Positions 9,899-17,404 of a DNA stretch of 64,000 bases are shown one piece after another. The first letter of the stretch is position 1; every line of letters starts with the position of its first letter. Made by a program: the position numbers and the translations under genes. Origin of the DNA: Lachnospiraceae bacterium (GTDB lineage: Bacteria; Bacillota; Clostridia; Lachnospirales; Lachnospiraceae); the NCBI GenBank assembly GCA_015056945.1, contig SVFH01000004.1, positions 62,001 to 126,000 of the forward strand, read 5' to 3'. The notes under the pieces were generated by a model that saw nothing but the letters and a program-made list of their open reading frames with translations, was not told the origin of the DNA and did no database searches.

Positions 9899-10327
9899 AT
9901 GGGAAAATATTTTGGAACTGATGGATTTCGAGGAGAGGCTAATAAGAATCTGACATATGAGCATGCAGTTAAAATTGGCCGTTTCTTGGGATGGTATTAT
10001 GGCAAAAGAACTGATAAGAAGTGTAAGGTAGTCATTGGTAAAGATACCAGAAGGTCATCATATATGTTTGAATACGCTTTGGTTGCAGGATTAACTGCTT
10101 CCTGGGCTGATGCCTATTTGATGCATGTTACTACTACTCCGAGTGTTTCATATGTTGCAAGAACAGAAGGATTTGATTGTGGCATAATGATTTCAGCTAG
10201 CCATAATCCGTATTATGATAATGGAATGTGGCATGGCCGATTCCTGCGGATATGGAGCTGATTTTATCTGAGAAAGATAAAGTACAGCAAAGCTTCAAAG
10301 AATATATGGAGAAATATGGTTGCTAGT
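9899..10327 (+). pseudogene. glmM: glmM-like phosphoglucosamine mutase, truncated and frameshifted
   Basis: The first 110 or so codons are a clear phosphoglucosamine mutase N-terminus (KYFGTDGFRGEAN, IGKDTRRSSYMFE, and the phosphoserine loop MISASHNPYYDNG), but the sequence then leaves the family and stops at 10261 after 120 residues, against about 450 for a complete enzyme. From about 10230, the +1-shifted frame reads on without a stop to 10327 (PADMELILSEKDK, then FKEYMEKYGC), an unrelated-looking C-terminal tail. This looks like a deletion or recombination scar joining two genes. The ATG at 9899 follows GAGGAGAG. Sugar-phosphate mutase and metal-binding domains are absent, so no activity is expected. 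Confidence 0.85.
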
Positions 10328-10804
10328 TGGACAAGACGAATTTTTATTATTTTAACAATACTGTTTGCCGGAGTAATCTTTTATATGTCTTCGAGACCGG
10401 ATTACTCCACGAAACAGGACAGCCTACGGGTCAGTGTGGAAATCTGTGAAGCTTGTGTAGAAGATTACGACCGGATGACGCCTTCTGAGCAGGCAGTCTA
10501 TCTGGAACCGGTGGACCATATGGTTCGCAAGGCGGCGCACTTTACGGAATATGCCCTGTTGGCTTTCCTGGTGTGCGGATGCTTCCCCAAGGGTGATTGG
10601 AGGAAGATGGGGACGTATCTTTGGCCTTGGGCGATTGCTGCCGTGTATGCGGCAAGTGATGAGTTGCACCAGCGGTTTGTGCCGGGGCGGAATGGGTGCA
10701 TCTCGGATGTGTGCCTGGATAGTTTGGGCGCGATTTGCGGGGTGCTGGTTTATGCGATGTGCGTTGTGATTTTGAGAAGGCTTTTGAATAAAAAGGTAAA
10801 ATAG
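10316..10804 (+). CDS. VanZ-family membrane protein
   Basis: A 162-residue protein with four predicted transmembrane helices (about residues 8-24, 78-95, 106-125, 137-157). The signature DHMVRKAAHFTEYALLAFL followed later by SDELHQRFVPGRNG is diagnostic of the VanZ family, whose founder gives low-level teicoplanin resistance; most members have no known function. The chosen ATG at 10316 lies inside the shifted tail of the glmM remnant, so the original promoter and start may have been replaced by the rearrangement. Confidence 0.85.
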   Translation: MVASWTRRIFIILTILFAGVIFYMSSRPDYSTKQDSLRVSVEICEACVEDYDRMTPSEQAVYLEPVDHMVRKAAHFTEYALLAFLVCGCFPKGDWRKMGTYLWPWAIAAVYAASDELHQRFVPGRNGCISDVCLDSLGAICGVLVYAMCVVILRRLLNKKVK

Positions 10805-10848
10805 CTTGTCTTTTATCTGTTGACAGGCTATTATTTAGAAAGTATAAT
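10800..10848 (+). promoter_or_regulatory. Hairpin carrying a perfect sigma-A promoter
   Basis: TTGACA at 10820-10825 and TATAAT at 10843-10848 are separated by exactly 17 bases: a full consensus vegetative promoter. The -35 box lies in the 3' arm of an inverted repeat (AATAGCTTGTC at 10800-10810 against GACAGGCTATT at 10823-10833, one mismatch), which may also act as the terminator of the VanZ gene. A second copy lies at 12834-12880. Confidence 0.8.
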
Positions 10849-10918
10849 ACGTATATACGGAGCAAATCCGTAAAACGAAGAACCGGACGAAGCTTCCTTT
10901 GTACCGAAGGGGGAAGTG

Positions 10919-11653
10919 ATGGGTAGAAAAAGTCTGGATGTATTTGCGAAAGGAGCTGGCGGAACGCATTTCAATGTTGAGATGCAGATTGTGCAGCAGA
11001 AGCTGCAGAAACGTTCGCGATATTATCATGCACAGATGGATATGGAGATGCTTACAAGCGGGAAGAACTACGAAGAGTTACCGGATACATATGTGATTTT
11101 TATATGTGATTATGATCCGATAGGGCTATCGAAGTATCGCTATACGGTGAAGGCGGTCCTGGAAGAAGAAAATGAATATTCGTACAGGGACGGGCGTCAT
11201 ACCATATTTTTGAACACGAAAGGAACGAATGAATCGGAGGTTCCGAAACAATTAGTTAATTTTTTACATTTCATGGGAGCTTCTTTGCAGGACAGTATGA
11301 AAGAGTACGATGATGATCTTGTGAAGAAGTTGCAACAAACGGTGAAGTACATTAAGCGAGACCGGGAAATGGAGGAACGCTATATGTTGTTTGAAGAGCT
11401 GATGGACGAGGAATATAGTAAGGGTAAGGCCGAAGGCAAAAAAGAAGGTAGAGCTGAAGGCAGAGCTGAAGGCAGAGCTGAAGGCAGAGCTGCCTTTATT
11501 ATGAAAGTCCTGTCTAAATATGGCGACATTTCCGAAGAAGTTAGAACGAGAATAAGTACGATTACCGATATCAATAAGCTGGATGAACTTTTTGCGTCTG
11601 CATTGAATCTAAATAGTGCAGAAGACCTTGAGGAGTTTATTCAGAATCTTTAA
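10919..11653 (+). CDS. Rpn-family PD-(D/E)XK nuclease/putative transposase, N-terminally truncated
   Basis: A 244-residue member of the recombination-promoting nuclease (Rpn, PDDEXK_2) family. LDVFAKGAGGTHFNVEMQI contains the D...E-x-Q core of the nuclease fold, followed by the usual YYHAQM helix and YVIFICDYDPIG strand. Complete members start about 60-90 residues earlier; here the open frame begins directly at the catalytic core, and an in-frame TAA lies at 10871, so the N-terminal helices are missing. The start at 10919 follows AAGGGGG. The C-terminus has the typical KGxxEG repeats, here four EGRA units encoded by a 12-bp tandem repeat (11444-11491), then a globular tail. Activity is doubtful. 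Confidence 0.8.
   Translation: MGRKSLDVFAKGAGGTHFNVEMQIVQQKLQKRSRYYHAQMDMEMLTSGKNYEELPDTYVIFICDYDPIGLSKYRYTVKAVLEEENEYSYRDGRHTIFLNTKGTNESEVPKQLVNFLHFMGASLQDSMKEYDDDLVKKLQQTVKYIKRDREMEERYMLFEELMDEEYSKGKAEGKKEGRAEGRAEGRAEGRAAFIMKVLSKYGDISEEVRTRISTITDINKLDELFASALNLNSAEDLEEFIQNL
11444..11491 (+). repeat. 12-bp tandem repeat, four units (EGRA codons)
   Basis: Four copies of GAAGGCAGAGCT (the first with one change) in frame inside the Rpn-like gene, encoding EGRA four times. Near-identical units suggest recent slippage expansion or contraction. Confidence 0.9.
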
Positions 11654-11986
11654 ACGGGAGAATCCTGTCCTTATTCGGGATAGGTCAACCGTTATCTTGT
11701 CAAATCGACGAAATCTAGAATATTAATCAAGCAGAGGGAGTTTTGGACCGGGAAATGGAGGATGAGTCGGAATACTCACAAACGATGAAGAACAGTTTTT
11801 TGCGGCAGAAGCTGCGGGGTGGCTATTGTACATCTGAATTTTTGTGTTGCAATATGTCGACGTGTGAGGACTTGCAATTTTTTGTGTGGTCAGATATACT
11901 TTTAACAGATAGGTATTTGTTGCTCTGTCTTAAAACTATATGATGTCAAAGTTGGTAAATAGAGACGGGTGAAGCGAGGTGTTAAT
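11654..11986 (+). other. Intergenic region with decayed Rpn-type sequence
   Basis: 333 bases without a credible gene. A small inverted repeat (CCTGTCC / GGATAGG, 11666-11686) follows the Rpn-like stop. The stretch TTATCTTGTC...GACGAAAT with GCAGAGGGAGTTTT (about 11693-11744) recurs in altered form at 12972-13031. Directly after it, GACCGGGAAATGGAGGA (11746-11762) repeats codons found inside the Rpn-like gene at 11360-11376, so this is a fragment of another copy. The 66-codon frame at 11743-11943 is made of this debris and is not called as a gene. Confidence 0.6.
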
Positions 11987-12217
11987 ATGTCCAGAATTAG
12001 AAGTGGTAAACATTGTGAGATTAAGGTTGTAGATTTAGATGAGCATAGAAAATATATATCGTGTGGCGACGCAGAGATGGATGCAAGAGCACAAAAAGCA
12101 ATTAAAGTGGCGATAGATAAGGCGAAGATTTGCAAGAAACCGGTGGCAAAATACGATTTAGAGGCTAAAAGAGCATATTTAGAATATGCAGATGGGAAGA
12201 AGAAGTATGTTAACTAG
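11987..12217 (+). CDS. Small protein, possible antitoxin partner of zeta-like kinase
   Basis: A 76-residue basic soluble protein of no family I recognise. It contains YISCGDAEMDARAQKAIKVAIDKAKICKKPVAKYDLEAKRAYLEYADGKKKYV, a predicted helix followed by strands. The ATG at 11987 follows GAGGTG; a GTG at 11969 in the same frame is less likely. Its end overlaps the start of the zeta-like kinase by 11 bases, so the two are translationally coupled, as in many toxin-antitoxin pairs. The order (small gene first, P-loop kinase second) supports an antitoxin or chaperone role, which remains inference. Confidence 0.65.
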   Translation: MSRIRSGKHCEIKVVDLDEHRKYISCGDAEMDARAQKAIKVAIDKAKICKKPVAKYDLEAKRAYLEYADGKKKYVN

Positions 12218-12776
12218 AAAGCCGATGATACTTGTTTTTGCAGGACCGAATGGATCGGGAAAGAGTACAATTACGCAATATTTGGAAAAAATCGGAGTAT
12301 ACACCAATGCAGATGATATAGTGGCGACTACAGGAATGAGTAATGAAGATGCAGCGCTATTTGCGGATGAGAGACGTTATGCCTCTATAGCAGCACGGGA
12401 GGATTTCACTTTTGAAACGGTATTGTCATCTGAATATAAATTAGAACTACTTGAAAAGGCTAAGTCAGAAGGGTATTTTATTAAATGCATATATGTATTG
12501 ACAATTGATCCGTACATCAATGTCGCGCGTGTCGAAACACGTGTAGCTTTAGGCGGACATAACGTTGAAACGGATAAGATAATTAAAAGGTATTATAAGT
12601 CTTTAAATAATGTAAAGCGATTGTTGGAGATATGTGATATTTTGCATGTGTATGATAATACATTTGAGCCAATAAGAATTATACGAAAACATAAAGGAGA
12701 ACTTTCGATTTTCCCAAATGAGTTATGGTCTGAAGACAAGATTATTGATTTGATGGGAGAAAAGCTTCAAAGGTAA
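12207..12776 (+). CDS. Zeta-toxin-like P-loop kinase
   Basis: A 189-residue kinase with Walker A GPNGSGKST at residues 13-21, an N-A-DDI segment corresponding to the zeta acceptor-site region, FTFETVLSS, and the lid-type RVALGGHNVETDKIIKRYYKSL found in zeta toxins and their relatives (GGHxVPxxxIxRRYxRSL). Characterised zeta toxins phosphorylate UDP-GlcNAc and block wall synthesis; chromosomal relatives are often of unknown target. I start at ATG 12207 after GGAAGAAGAAG rather than at ATG 12186, which lies deeper in the upstream gene. The cassette is flanked on both sides by Rpn-type repeat debris, consistent with acquisition by transfer. Confidence 0.8.
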   Translation: MLTRKPMILVFAGPNGSGKSTITQYLEKIGVYTNADDIVATTGMSNEDAALFADERRYASIAAREDFTFETVLSSEYKLELLEKAKSEGYFIKCIYVLTIDPYINVARVETRVALGGHNVETDKIIKRYYKSLNNVKRLLEICDILHVYDNTFEPIRIIRKHKGELSIFPNELWSEDKIIDLMGEKLQR

Positions 12777-12833
12777 TAGGGATTTATATGGAGTGCATTT
12801 AGAGAGACCGGAAAACGGAGGTTGAGTTAATTC

Positions 12834-13035
12834 ATAGCTTGTCTTTTATCTGTTGACAAGCAAATTTTAGAAAGTATAATACGCATATACGGAGCGAATC
12901 CGCAAAATGATGAACCGGCCGGAGCTTCCTTTGTACCGAACGGTGAAGTACATTAAGAGAGACCGGAAAGTTGTCTTGTCGTTTCGACAAAAATGAAATC
13001 AAAAAATAAGTAAAAGCAGCAGAGGAAGTTTTTGT
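12834..13035 (+). repeat. Decayed second copy of the promoter-hairpin/Rpn element
   Basis: 12834-12939 closely matches 10801-10908, including the hairpin (GCTTGTC / GACAAGC, perfect here) and a promoter TTGACA (12853-12858), 16-base spacer, TATAAT (12875-12880). At 12940 the sequence jumps to the equivalent of 11339 (ACGGTGAAGTACATTAA), losing about 430 bp of the nuclease gene, and after GAGACCGG it jumps again to a downstream flank like 11693-11740. It is therefore a solo remnant made of head, a short core piece and tail. A further small piece (AGAGAGACCGG) sits at 12801-12811. Confidence 0.75.
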
Positions 13036-13078
13036 ATGATGGTTTTACGAAAGATAAATGCGAGTAGGGGGAAATGTG

Positions 13079-13417
13079 ATGACAATCAGTGAAAAAATAT
13101 TTGATTTTATGTCAGAAAAGAATATTTCTCAGAAGGAATTTGCTGAAAGGACAGGGATTTCACAAAGCACGATTAGTGACTGGAAAAGGAAAGGGACAAA
13201 TCCCGCAGCGGATAAGATTATGGTCATCTGTGATGCGCTTGATATTTCGGTATATGATTTATTAAATGAGGGGCAGGGTGAACGATTCAGACAATTGGAT
13301 TATATGATTATTCATAAAGATTCTGAAGAATATATTTTGTTGAAAAAATTTCAGAATATGAGCAGAAACAGCAAAGAACGTTTGCATGGATATCTGGAAG
13401 CATTGAATTCCAAATAA
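13079..13417 (+). CDS. XRE-family helix-turn-helix regulator
   Basis: A 112-residue DNA-binding protein. Residues 1-60 form a Cro/C1-type HTH: ISEKIFDFMSEKN, then SQKEFAERTGISQSTISDWKRKG as helices 2-3, then PAADKIMVICDALDISVYDLL. The C-terminal 50 residues are helical (EYILLKKFQNMSRNSKERLHGYLEAL) and probably mediate dimerisation. The ATG at 13079 follows AGGGGGA with a 6-base spacer; an earlier ATG at 13058 has no ribosome site. It may control itself or the neighbouring zeta-like cassette; no clear operator is visible. Confidence 0.85.
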   Translation: MTISEKIFDFMSEKNISQKEFAERTGISQSTISDWKRKGTNPAADKIMVICDALDISVYDLLNEGQGERFRQLDYMIIHKDSEEYILLKKFQNMSRNSKERLHGYLEALNSK

Positions 13418-13480
13418 CTTGCGTAATATCTGTGTGAATGATAAAATAATGTGAAGTTTGTATAATGTATTTGAAGGTAT

Positions 13481-13534
13481 GTTACGCTCTAACGCCGGTA
13501 AATAGTTGTTGCGTCAGAGAGAGTAACAACTATT
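13481..13534 (+). promoter_or_regulatory. Inverted repeats upstream of the LCP gene
   Basis: A perfect 10-bp inverted repeat, AATAGTTGTT (13501-13510) and AACAACTATT (13525-13534) with a 14-base loop, lies 25 bases before the LCP start; an outer imperfect pair GTTACGCTCT (13481-13490) / AGAGAGTAAC overlaps it. A TATAAT box lies upstream at 13461-13466 without a good -35. This could be a leader stem-loop or an operator; it has no U-tract. Confidence 0.5.
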
Positions 13535-13559
13535 AATTACATAGAAAATAGAAGAGAAT

Positions 13560-14666
13560 ATGGCAAAAGAGATAAAAAAGAAAAAGAGAAAATTCAAAAA
13601 AAGATTCTGGGTTTTGACCGGTATTATACTTGTATTCATTCTTGTAATCGGACTTGCAACGGGCTATGTTTATTCCAAGCTAAATAAGTTCAGCTATCAC
13701 GATGGAACCATTGATGAACAGACTGCTTCAGACATGATTGTTGAAGACGTTTCGGAAGAAGAGTCTACGGATTCTCTGATTTCTGAAGAAGAGGCAGCCG
13801 GCCTGACGGAAATGGAAGCGGTTCTTGCAGAAGGGGAAACTGTTACGGATAAGGATGTTGTAAATATCCTACTGCTTGGAACCGATGAGCGTACCAAGAA
13901 TTTCAGCACGAATGCCAGAGCGGACAGTATTATGATTCTCTCCTTGAATAAGAGAGATAAGACGATGAAGCTGGTGAGCTTGCAACGCGGTATGGGTGTA
14001 CCTGTTCTGGACGGTCCGTATGAAGGGCAATACGACTGGATTACACATATGTTTCGTTATGGCGGGGCGGATTTGATGATGCGTACCGTAAATGAGATGT
14101 TTCACGTTGAGGTAGATTACTATATGCGTGTTAATTTCAATACGTTTGCACAGCTTGTAGATTCCGTAGGGGGCGTTGATATTACACTTACGGATGTGGA
14201 AGCATCCGCTTTGAACGGAGAGATTCGCACGAATGCATACGCTAAACATCTGATGTACCCGGGCGTAAATCACTTGGATGGTTACGATGCACTGCAGTAT
14301 TCGCGTTTGCGTTATACGGACAGCGACTGGAAAAGGGTGCAACGGCAACGTACGGTGATTCAGGCAGTTATGACAGCCTGCAAAGACATGAGTATATTCG
14401 AACTGGATGCGATGCTAAATGAAGTATTACCGTTGATACAAACCAATATGACTCCAACGGAAATGCTGGGTCTTCTGCAATATTCATCAGCAGTCTTAGG
14501 ACAGAATTTCGAACAGATGACAATTCCGGCCCAAGGAACATATGGTACGATGACCGGAATGGGCGGGCGTAGCTTGTATGCAGTTGATTTTCAGAAGAAT
14601 ACGGAAATCCTGCATGAATTTCTGTATAAGGCTACAGAGACTGAGAGTGATTCGGATAATACATGA
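13560..14666 (+). CDS. LytR-CpsA-Psr (LCP) family glycopolymer ligase
   Basis: A 368-residue membrane-anchored enzyme: a highly basic N-terminus (KEIKKKKRKFKKRF), one transmembrane helix at about residues 18-38, an acidic S/E-rich linker to about 95, then the LCP domain. Diagnostic pieces are NILLLGTDER, ARADSIMILSLNKRDKTMKLVSLQRGM, DSVGGVDITL, HLDGYDALQYSRLRYTDSDWKRVQRQRTVI. LCP proteins transfer undecaprenyl-linked glycopolymers to peptidoglycan or proteins on the outer face. Its position 3 kb after the polysaccharide operon fits a role in anchoring that polymer. The conserved R in SLQR and the R/R pair in YSRxRYxDSDxxRxxRQ are present, so it should be active. Confidence 0.92.
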   Translation: MAKEIKKKKRKFKKRFWVLTGIILVFILVIGLATGYVYSKLNKFSYHDGTIDEQTASDMIVEDVSEEESTDSLISEEEAAGLTEMEAVLAEGETVTDKDVVNILLLGTDERTKNFSTNARADSIMILSLNKRDKTMKLVSLQRGMGVPVLDGPYEGQYDWITHMFRYGGADLMMRTVNEMFHVEVDYYMRVNFNTFAQLVDSVGGVDITLTDVEASALNGEIRTNAYAKHLMYPGVNHLDGYDALQYSRLRYTDSDWKRVQRQRTVIQAVMTACKDMSIFELDAMLNEVLPLIQTNMTPTEMLGLLQYSSAVLGQNFEQMTIPAQGTYGTMTGMGGRSLYAVDFQKNTEILHEFLYKATETESDSDNT

Positions 14667-14684
14667 TTTTTCACATACATCAGA

Positions 14685-14713
14685 TTGACAAAAAGAGTCA
14701 GAAGATATAAAAT
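14685..14713 (+). promoter_or_regulatory. Sigma-A promoter of the 133-aa gene
   Basis: TTGACA at 14685-14690, 17-base spacer, TAAAAT at 14708-14713. It lies 91 bases before the ATG at 14804 and starts the gene separately from the LCP gene. Confidence 0.6.
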
Positions 14714-14803
14714 ATTTCTATAAATTTTCTGGCAATTTGTATTGTGGGGAATATCTTTTGTACGGAATATTTATGAAATTACCGTAAAAAGGAGAGTATG
14801 TGT

Positions 14804-15202
14804 ATGGCAAAGCAAAACGGAGCGCAGATTGTTAATGAAGTAGCAGGCAGAAGGATTATCGTATCAGCAGGAGTTGGTAAGACGAATGCAGACGAATTGA
14901 GATGGTTAACAGATACTGTTCTGGAAGCCGCTTCCGGTTGGAAGTATCGTGGCTGGGCGTATGTGGCAGATTGTTCACAGATGTCTCCCGTTACTCCGGC
15001 AGAAGGTGCGATTCTTGTAGAAATGACTAAGAAATTTGTAGATGCCGGATGTAAAGCTTTTGGATTTGCAGAAGGTAAATCCATTATGTTGAAAGTGCAG
15101 GCGAAACGCAACACGGAACAGTCTCACACAGGCATTCCGGAAGGACATTACGAAACTGTAGATGAGGCACTTGCGTGGATTGAGAAAGAAGTAGGAATTT
15201 AA
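14804..15202 (+). CDS. Conserved-looking hypothetical protein, possibly STAS-like fold
   Basis: A 132-residue soluble alpha/beta protein with no catalytic motif I recognise. Alternating strands and helices (AGRRIIVSAGV, TNADELRWLTDTVLEAA, WAYVADCSQMSPVTPAEGAILVEMTKKFVDAGCKAFGFAEGKSIMLKVQ, ETVDEALAWIEKEVGI) recall the SpoIIAA/STAS-like fold of small regulatory proteins, where a strand ends in a D-x-S loop (here ADCSQMSPVTP). This is a fold guess only. I start at ATG 14804 because AAGGAG (14789-14794) is 9 bases upstream; the ATG at 14798 would be too close. It is monocistronic, with its own promoter and a strong terminator. Confidence 0.65.
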   Translation: MAKQNGAQIVNEVAGRRIIVSAGVGKTNADELRWLTDTVLEAASGWKYRGWAYVADCSQMSPVTPAEGAILVEMTKKFVDAGCKAFGFAEGKSIMLKVQAKRNTEQSHTGIPEGHYETVDEALAWIEKEVGI

Positions 15203-15215
15203 GGGTAAGAAATCG

Positions 15216-15258
15216 TACAGATGTAAGATACGGAAGGTGTTTTACATCTGTATTTTTT
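15216..15258 (+). terminator. Intrinsic terminator
   Basis: TACAGATGTAA (15216-15226) pairs perfectly with TTACATCTGTA (15242-15252), followed by T6. It ends the 133-aa gene, and its U-tract runs straight into the palindromic repeat. Confidence 0.85.
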
Positions 15259-15312
15259 ATTGCATAGGAAATTCCTATGCAATAAAAAGCTCCGCTAAGG
15301 ATACACACTCCG
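15254..15312 (+). repeat. Dispersed palindromic intergenic element, copy 1
   Basis: Inverted repeat with 17-bp arms (15254-15270 and 15272-15288) around one central A; core GCATAGGAA-A-TTCCTATGC. It is followed by CTCCGCTAAGGAT, also conserved in the copies at 47573 and 63400. All three begin in the U-tract of a terminator and have the same orientation. Confidence 0.9.
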
Positions 15313-15349
15313 CGAGGATGGTAATAGAATATGAAAGGGATAACAAAAT

Positions 15350-16210
15350 ATGAAAACATTTACTTTATCTAACGGGCAGCAGATTCCGGCGATTGGATTC
15401 GGAACTTACAATCCGGATGGTACGGATACCTGCGCAATTATTCGTGACGCAATTGATGCGGGATACCGCTATTTCGATACAGCTTCTCTTTATGAGACTG
15501 AGCGAGCGCTTGGGAAGGCAATGAAGCAAAGTCAAATTGCAAGAGAAGCGTTATTTATTGCATCCAAGCTTTGGATGGATGAGATGGGATATAAGGAAAC
15601 AAAGGAGGCGTTTGCACGTACACTGGAACGTTTGCAGACGGATTATCTTGATTTGTATCTGATTCATTGGCCGAAACGGACCGAAGAAGATGCGGCGTGG
15701 AAGGAACGTATCCGCGCAACCTGGGAAGCGATGGAGGAGTTGCATGCAGCAGGGCATATTCGCGGTTTGGGACTTAGTAATTTCCTGCCGCATCATGCCG
15801 CTGATATTTATGCAAAGGCAACGATACAGCCGGTTGTGGATCAATTGGAATTACATCCGGGATATATGCAGGAAGCGGCGGTTGCTGATTGCAAAGCACA
15901 TAATGTGCTTGCACAGGCATGGAGTCCGCTGGGACGTGCGGCATTGCTTTCACATCCGTTACCGGTTGCACTTTCCGGGAAGTACGGGAAATCTCCGGCA
16001 CAAATCAGTTTACGCTATTTATTGCAGAGGGATATTGCAGTGCTTGTCAAAGCATCTGATCAGGAGCGTATGAGACAGAATCTGGATATTTTTGATTTTG
16101 AAATTTCGGAAGAAGATATGTCGCTTCTTACTTGTATGCCGCAGACGGCATGGTCCGGAGAACATCCTGATTTCAATATTCCGAAGGTGTTAAGCAATTT
16201 CGCGCAGTAG
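15350..16210 (+). CDS. Aldo/keto reductase
   Basis: A 286-residue NADPH-dependent oxidoreductase of the (beta/alpha)8 AKR superfamily, cytoplasmic. The catalytic tetrad is visible: D and Y in YFDTASLYE (near residues 43-48), K in ASKLWMDE (about 69), H in LYLIHWPKR (about 104). GFGTYNPDG and the later PLGRAALLSHP and KASDQERMRQNLDIFDFEIS give the cofactor-site ends typical of the diketo-gulonate reductase-like group. Physiological substrate unknown. It stands alone between two intergenic regions. Confidence 0.92.
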   Translation: MKTFTLSNGQQIPAIGFGTYNPDGTDTCAIIRDAIDAGYRYFDTASLYETERALGKAMKQSQIAREALFIASKLWMDEMGYKETKEAFARTLERLQTDYLDLYLIHWPKRTEEDAAWKERIRATWEAMEELHAAGHIRGLGLSNFLPHHAADIYAKATIQPVVDQLELHPGYMQEAAVADCKAHNVLAQAWSPLGRAALLSHPLPVALSGKYGKSPAQISLRYLLQRDIAVLVKASDQERMRQNLDIFDFEISEEDMSLLTCMPQTAWSGEHPDFNIPKVLSNFAQ

Positions 16211-16318
16211 AATCATTCCTACAGATACTTTTACTTGTATTAGGATTTCGTAACAAAAAATTCACAAAAAAATTTCAATAAATACTATCTTCTTAATAAA
16301 AAGTGTGATATGATAGGT

Positions 16319-16345
16319 CGGTAAAGTGCGAAAGCCCGCACACCG
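16319..16345 (+). promoter_or_regulatory. Leader hairpin before the MoxR operon
   Basis: CGGT (16319-16322) and GTGCG (16326-16330) pair with CGCAC (16337-16341) and ACCG (16342-16345), leaving only the AAAGGAG ribosome site and 7 bases to the MoxR start at 16361. A TATGAT -10 candidate lies just upstream at 16309-16314. The stem could influence translation of the operon. Confidence 0.45.
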
Positions 16346-16360
16346 GAAAGGAGAATTGAA

Positions 16361-17404
16361 ATGGATACAATGTCAAATAATATGGGGATGCCTGCACAGG
16401 GGGCTGTAAATACACATGCGGCAGGCGCCAATATTTCACAGGAAGAATTAGATAAAGCAAGGGATATTATTAAGCGTATTACAACGTATTACTATAGTAA
16501 AATGGTTGGTCAGGAGCGTCTTGGAATGTCTCTTCTTGCAACAATGCTTTGCAACGGACATATTCTGTTGGAATCAGTGCCTGGTCTTGCGAAGACAACG
16601 GCAGCGAAGACGATGACGGAGGCGGTAAACGGCGTATTCTCCCGTATTCAGTGTACACCGGACCTTTTACCGAGTGATATCATCGGTACACAGATTCTGA
16701 ATTATAAGACAAACGAATTTGAAACGAAGCTTGGTCCTGTTAACGCAAACTTTGTGTTATTGGACGAAATTAACCGTTCCAGCGCAAAGACGCAGAGTGC
16801 GATGCTTGAAGTCATGCAGGAGCAGCAGGTAACCATTGGCGGAGTTGTATATCAGATGCCGGATGTGTATATGGTTATTGCGACACAGAACCCGATTGAA
16901 CAGGAAGGTACGTATCTTCTTGCGGAAGCGCAGCTCGACAGATTCCTGTTAAAAGAGAAGATGACTTACCCGAAGCCGGAACAGGAACTTGAGATTCTGA
17001 ACCGTCTTGAGAAGGATGTTTTCAGAAGTGCTCAGTCTGTTGCAAGTATTGATGAAGTTGCTTTTTTACAAGGACTTACAACAAGAGTGTATATTGATGA
17101 CGCAGTGAAGAAATATATCATTGAGATTGTGAATGCGACCAGAAATCCGAGTAAATATATCAATGCCAAATATGCAGAATATATAACACTTGGGGCAAGT
17201 ACCAGAGGTGCAATCGCATTGATGGATGCGGCAAAGGCAATTGCATTGATGCGTGGTAAAAATTATGTAACACCGGAAGATGTGAAGGTGCTTGTACACA
17301 GTGTATTAAGACATCGTATCACATTGAACTATGCAGCTGTTGCAGACGGAGTAACTGAGGAAGAAATTATTGATGCGATTGTAGGAGCTATTCAGACACC
17401 ATGA
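16361..17404 (+). CDS. MoxR-family AAA+ ATPase
   Basis: A 347-residue AAA_3 ATPase, first gene of a Bat-type operon. Walker A is ESVPGLAKTTAAKT (about residue 75), Walker B VLLDEINRSSAKTQSAMLEVMQEQQVT, sensor 1 region VIATQNPIEQEGTYLLAEAQLDRF, followed by the helical lid with TPEDVKVLVHSVLRHRI. MoxR proteins act as chaperone-like remodelers together with VWA-domain proteins encoded beside them. Normal length; ribosome site AAAGGAG. Its stop overlaps the start of the DUF58 gene (ATGA), showing coupling. Confidence 0.95.
   Translation: MDTMSNNMGMPAQGAVNTHAAGANISQEELDKARDIIKRITTYYYSKMVGQERLGMSLLATMLCNGHILLESVPGLAKTTAAKTMTEAVNGVFSRIQCTPDLLPSDIIGTQILNYKTNEFETKLGPVNANFVLLDEINRSSAKTQSAMLEVMQEQQVTIGGVVYQMPDVYMVIATQNPIEQEGTYLLAEAQLDRFLLKEKMTYPKPEQELEILNRLEKDVFRSAQSVASIDEVAFLQGLTTRVYIDDAVKKYIIEIVNATRNPSKYINAKYAEYITLGASTRGAIALMDAAKAIALMRGKNYVTPEDVKVLVHSVLRHRITLNYAAVADGVTEEEIIDAIVGAIQTP

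Noticed and set aside
11743-11943. 66-codon frame starting with TTG
   Set aside because: Begins in a duplicated fragment of the Rpn-like gene, has no ribosome site and no similarity along the rest.
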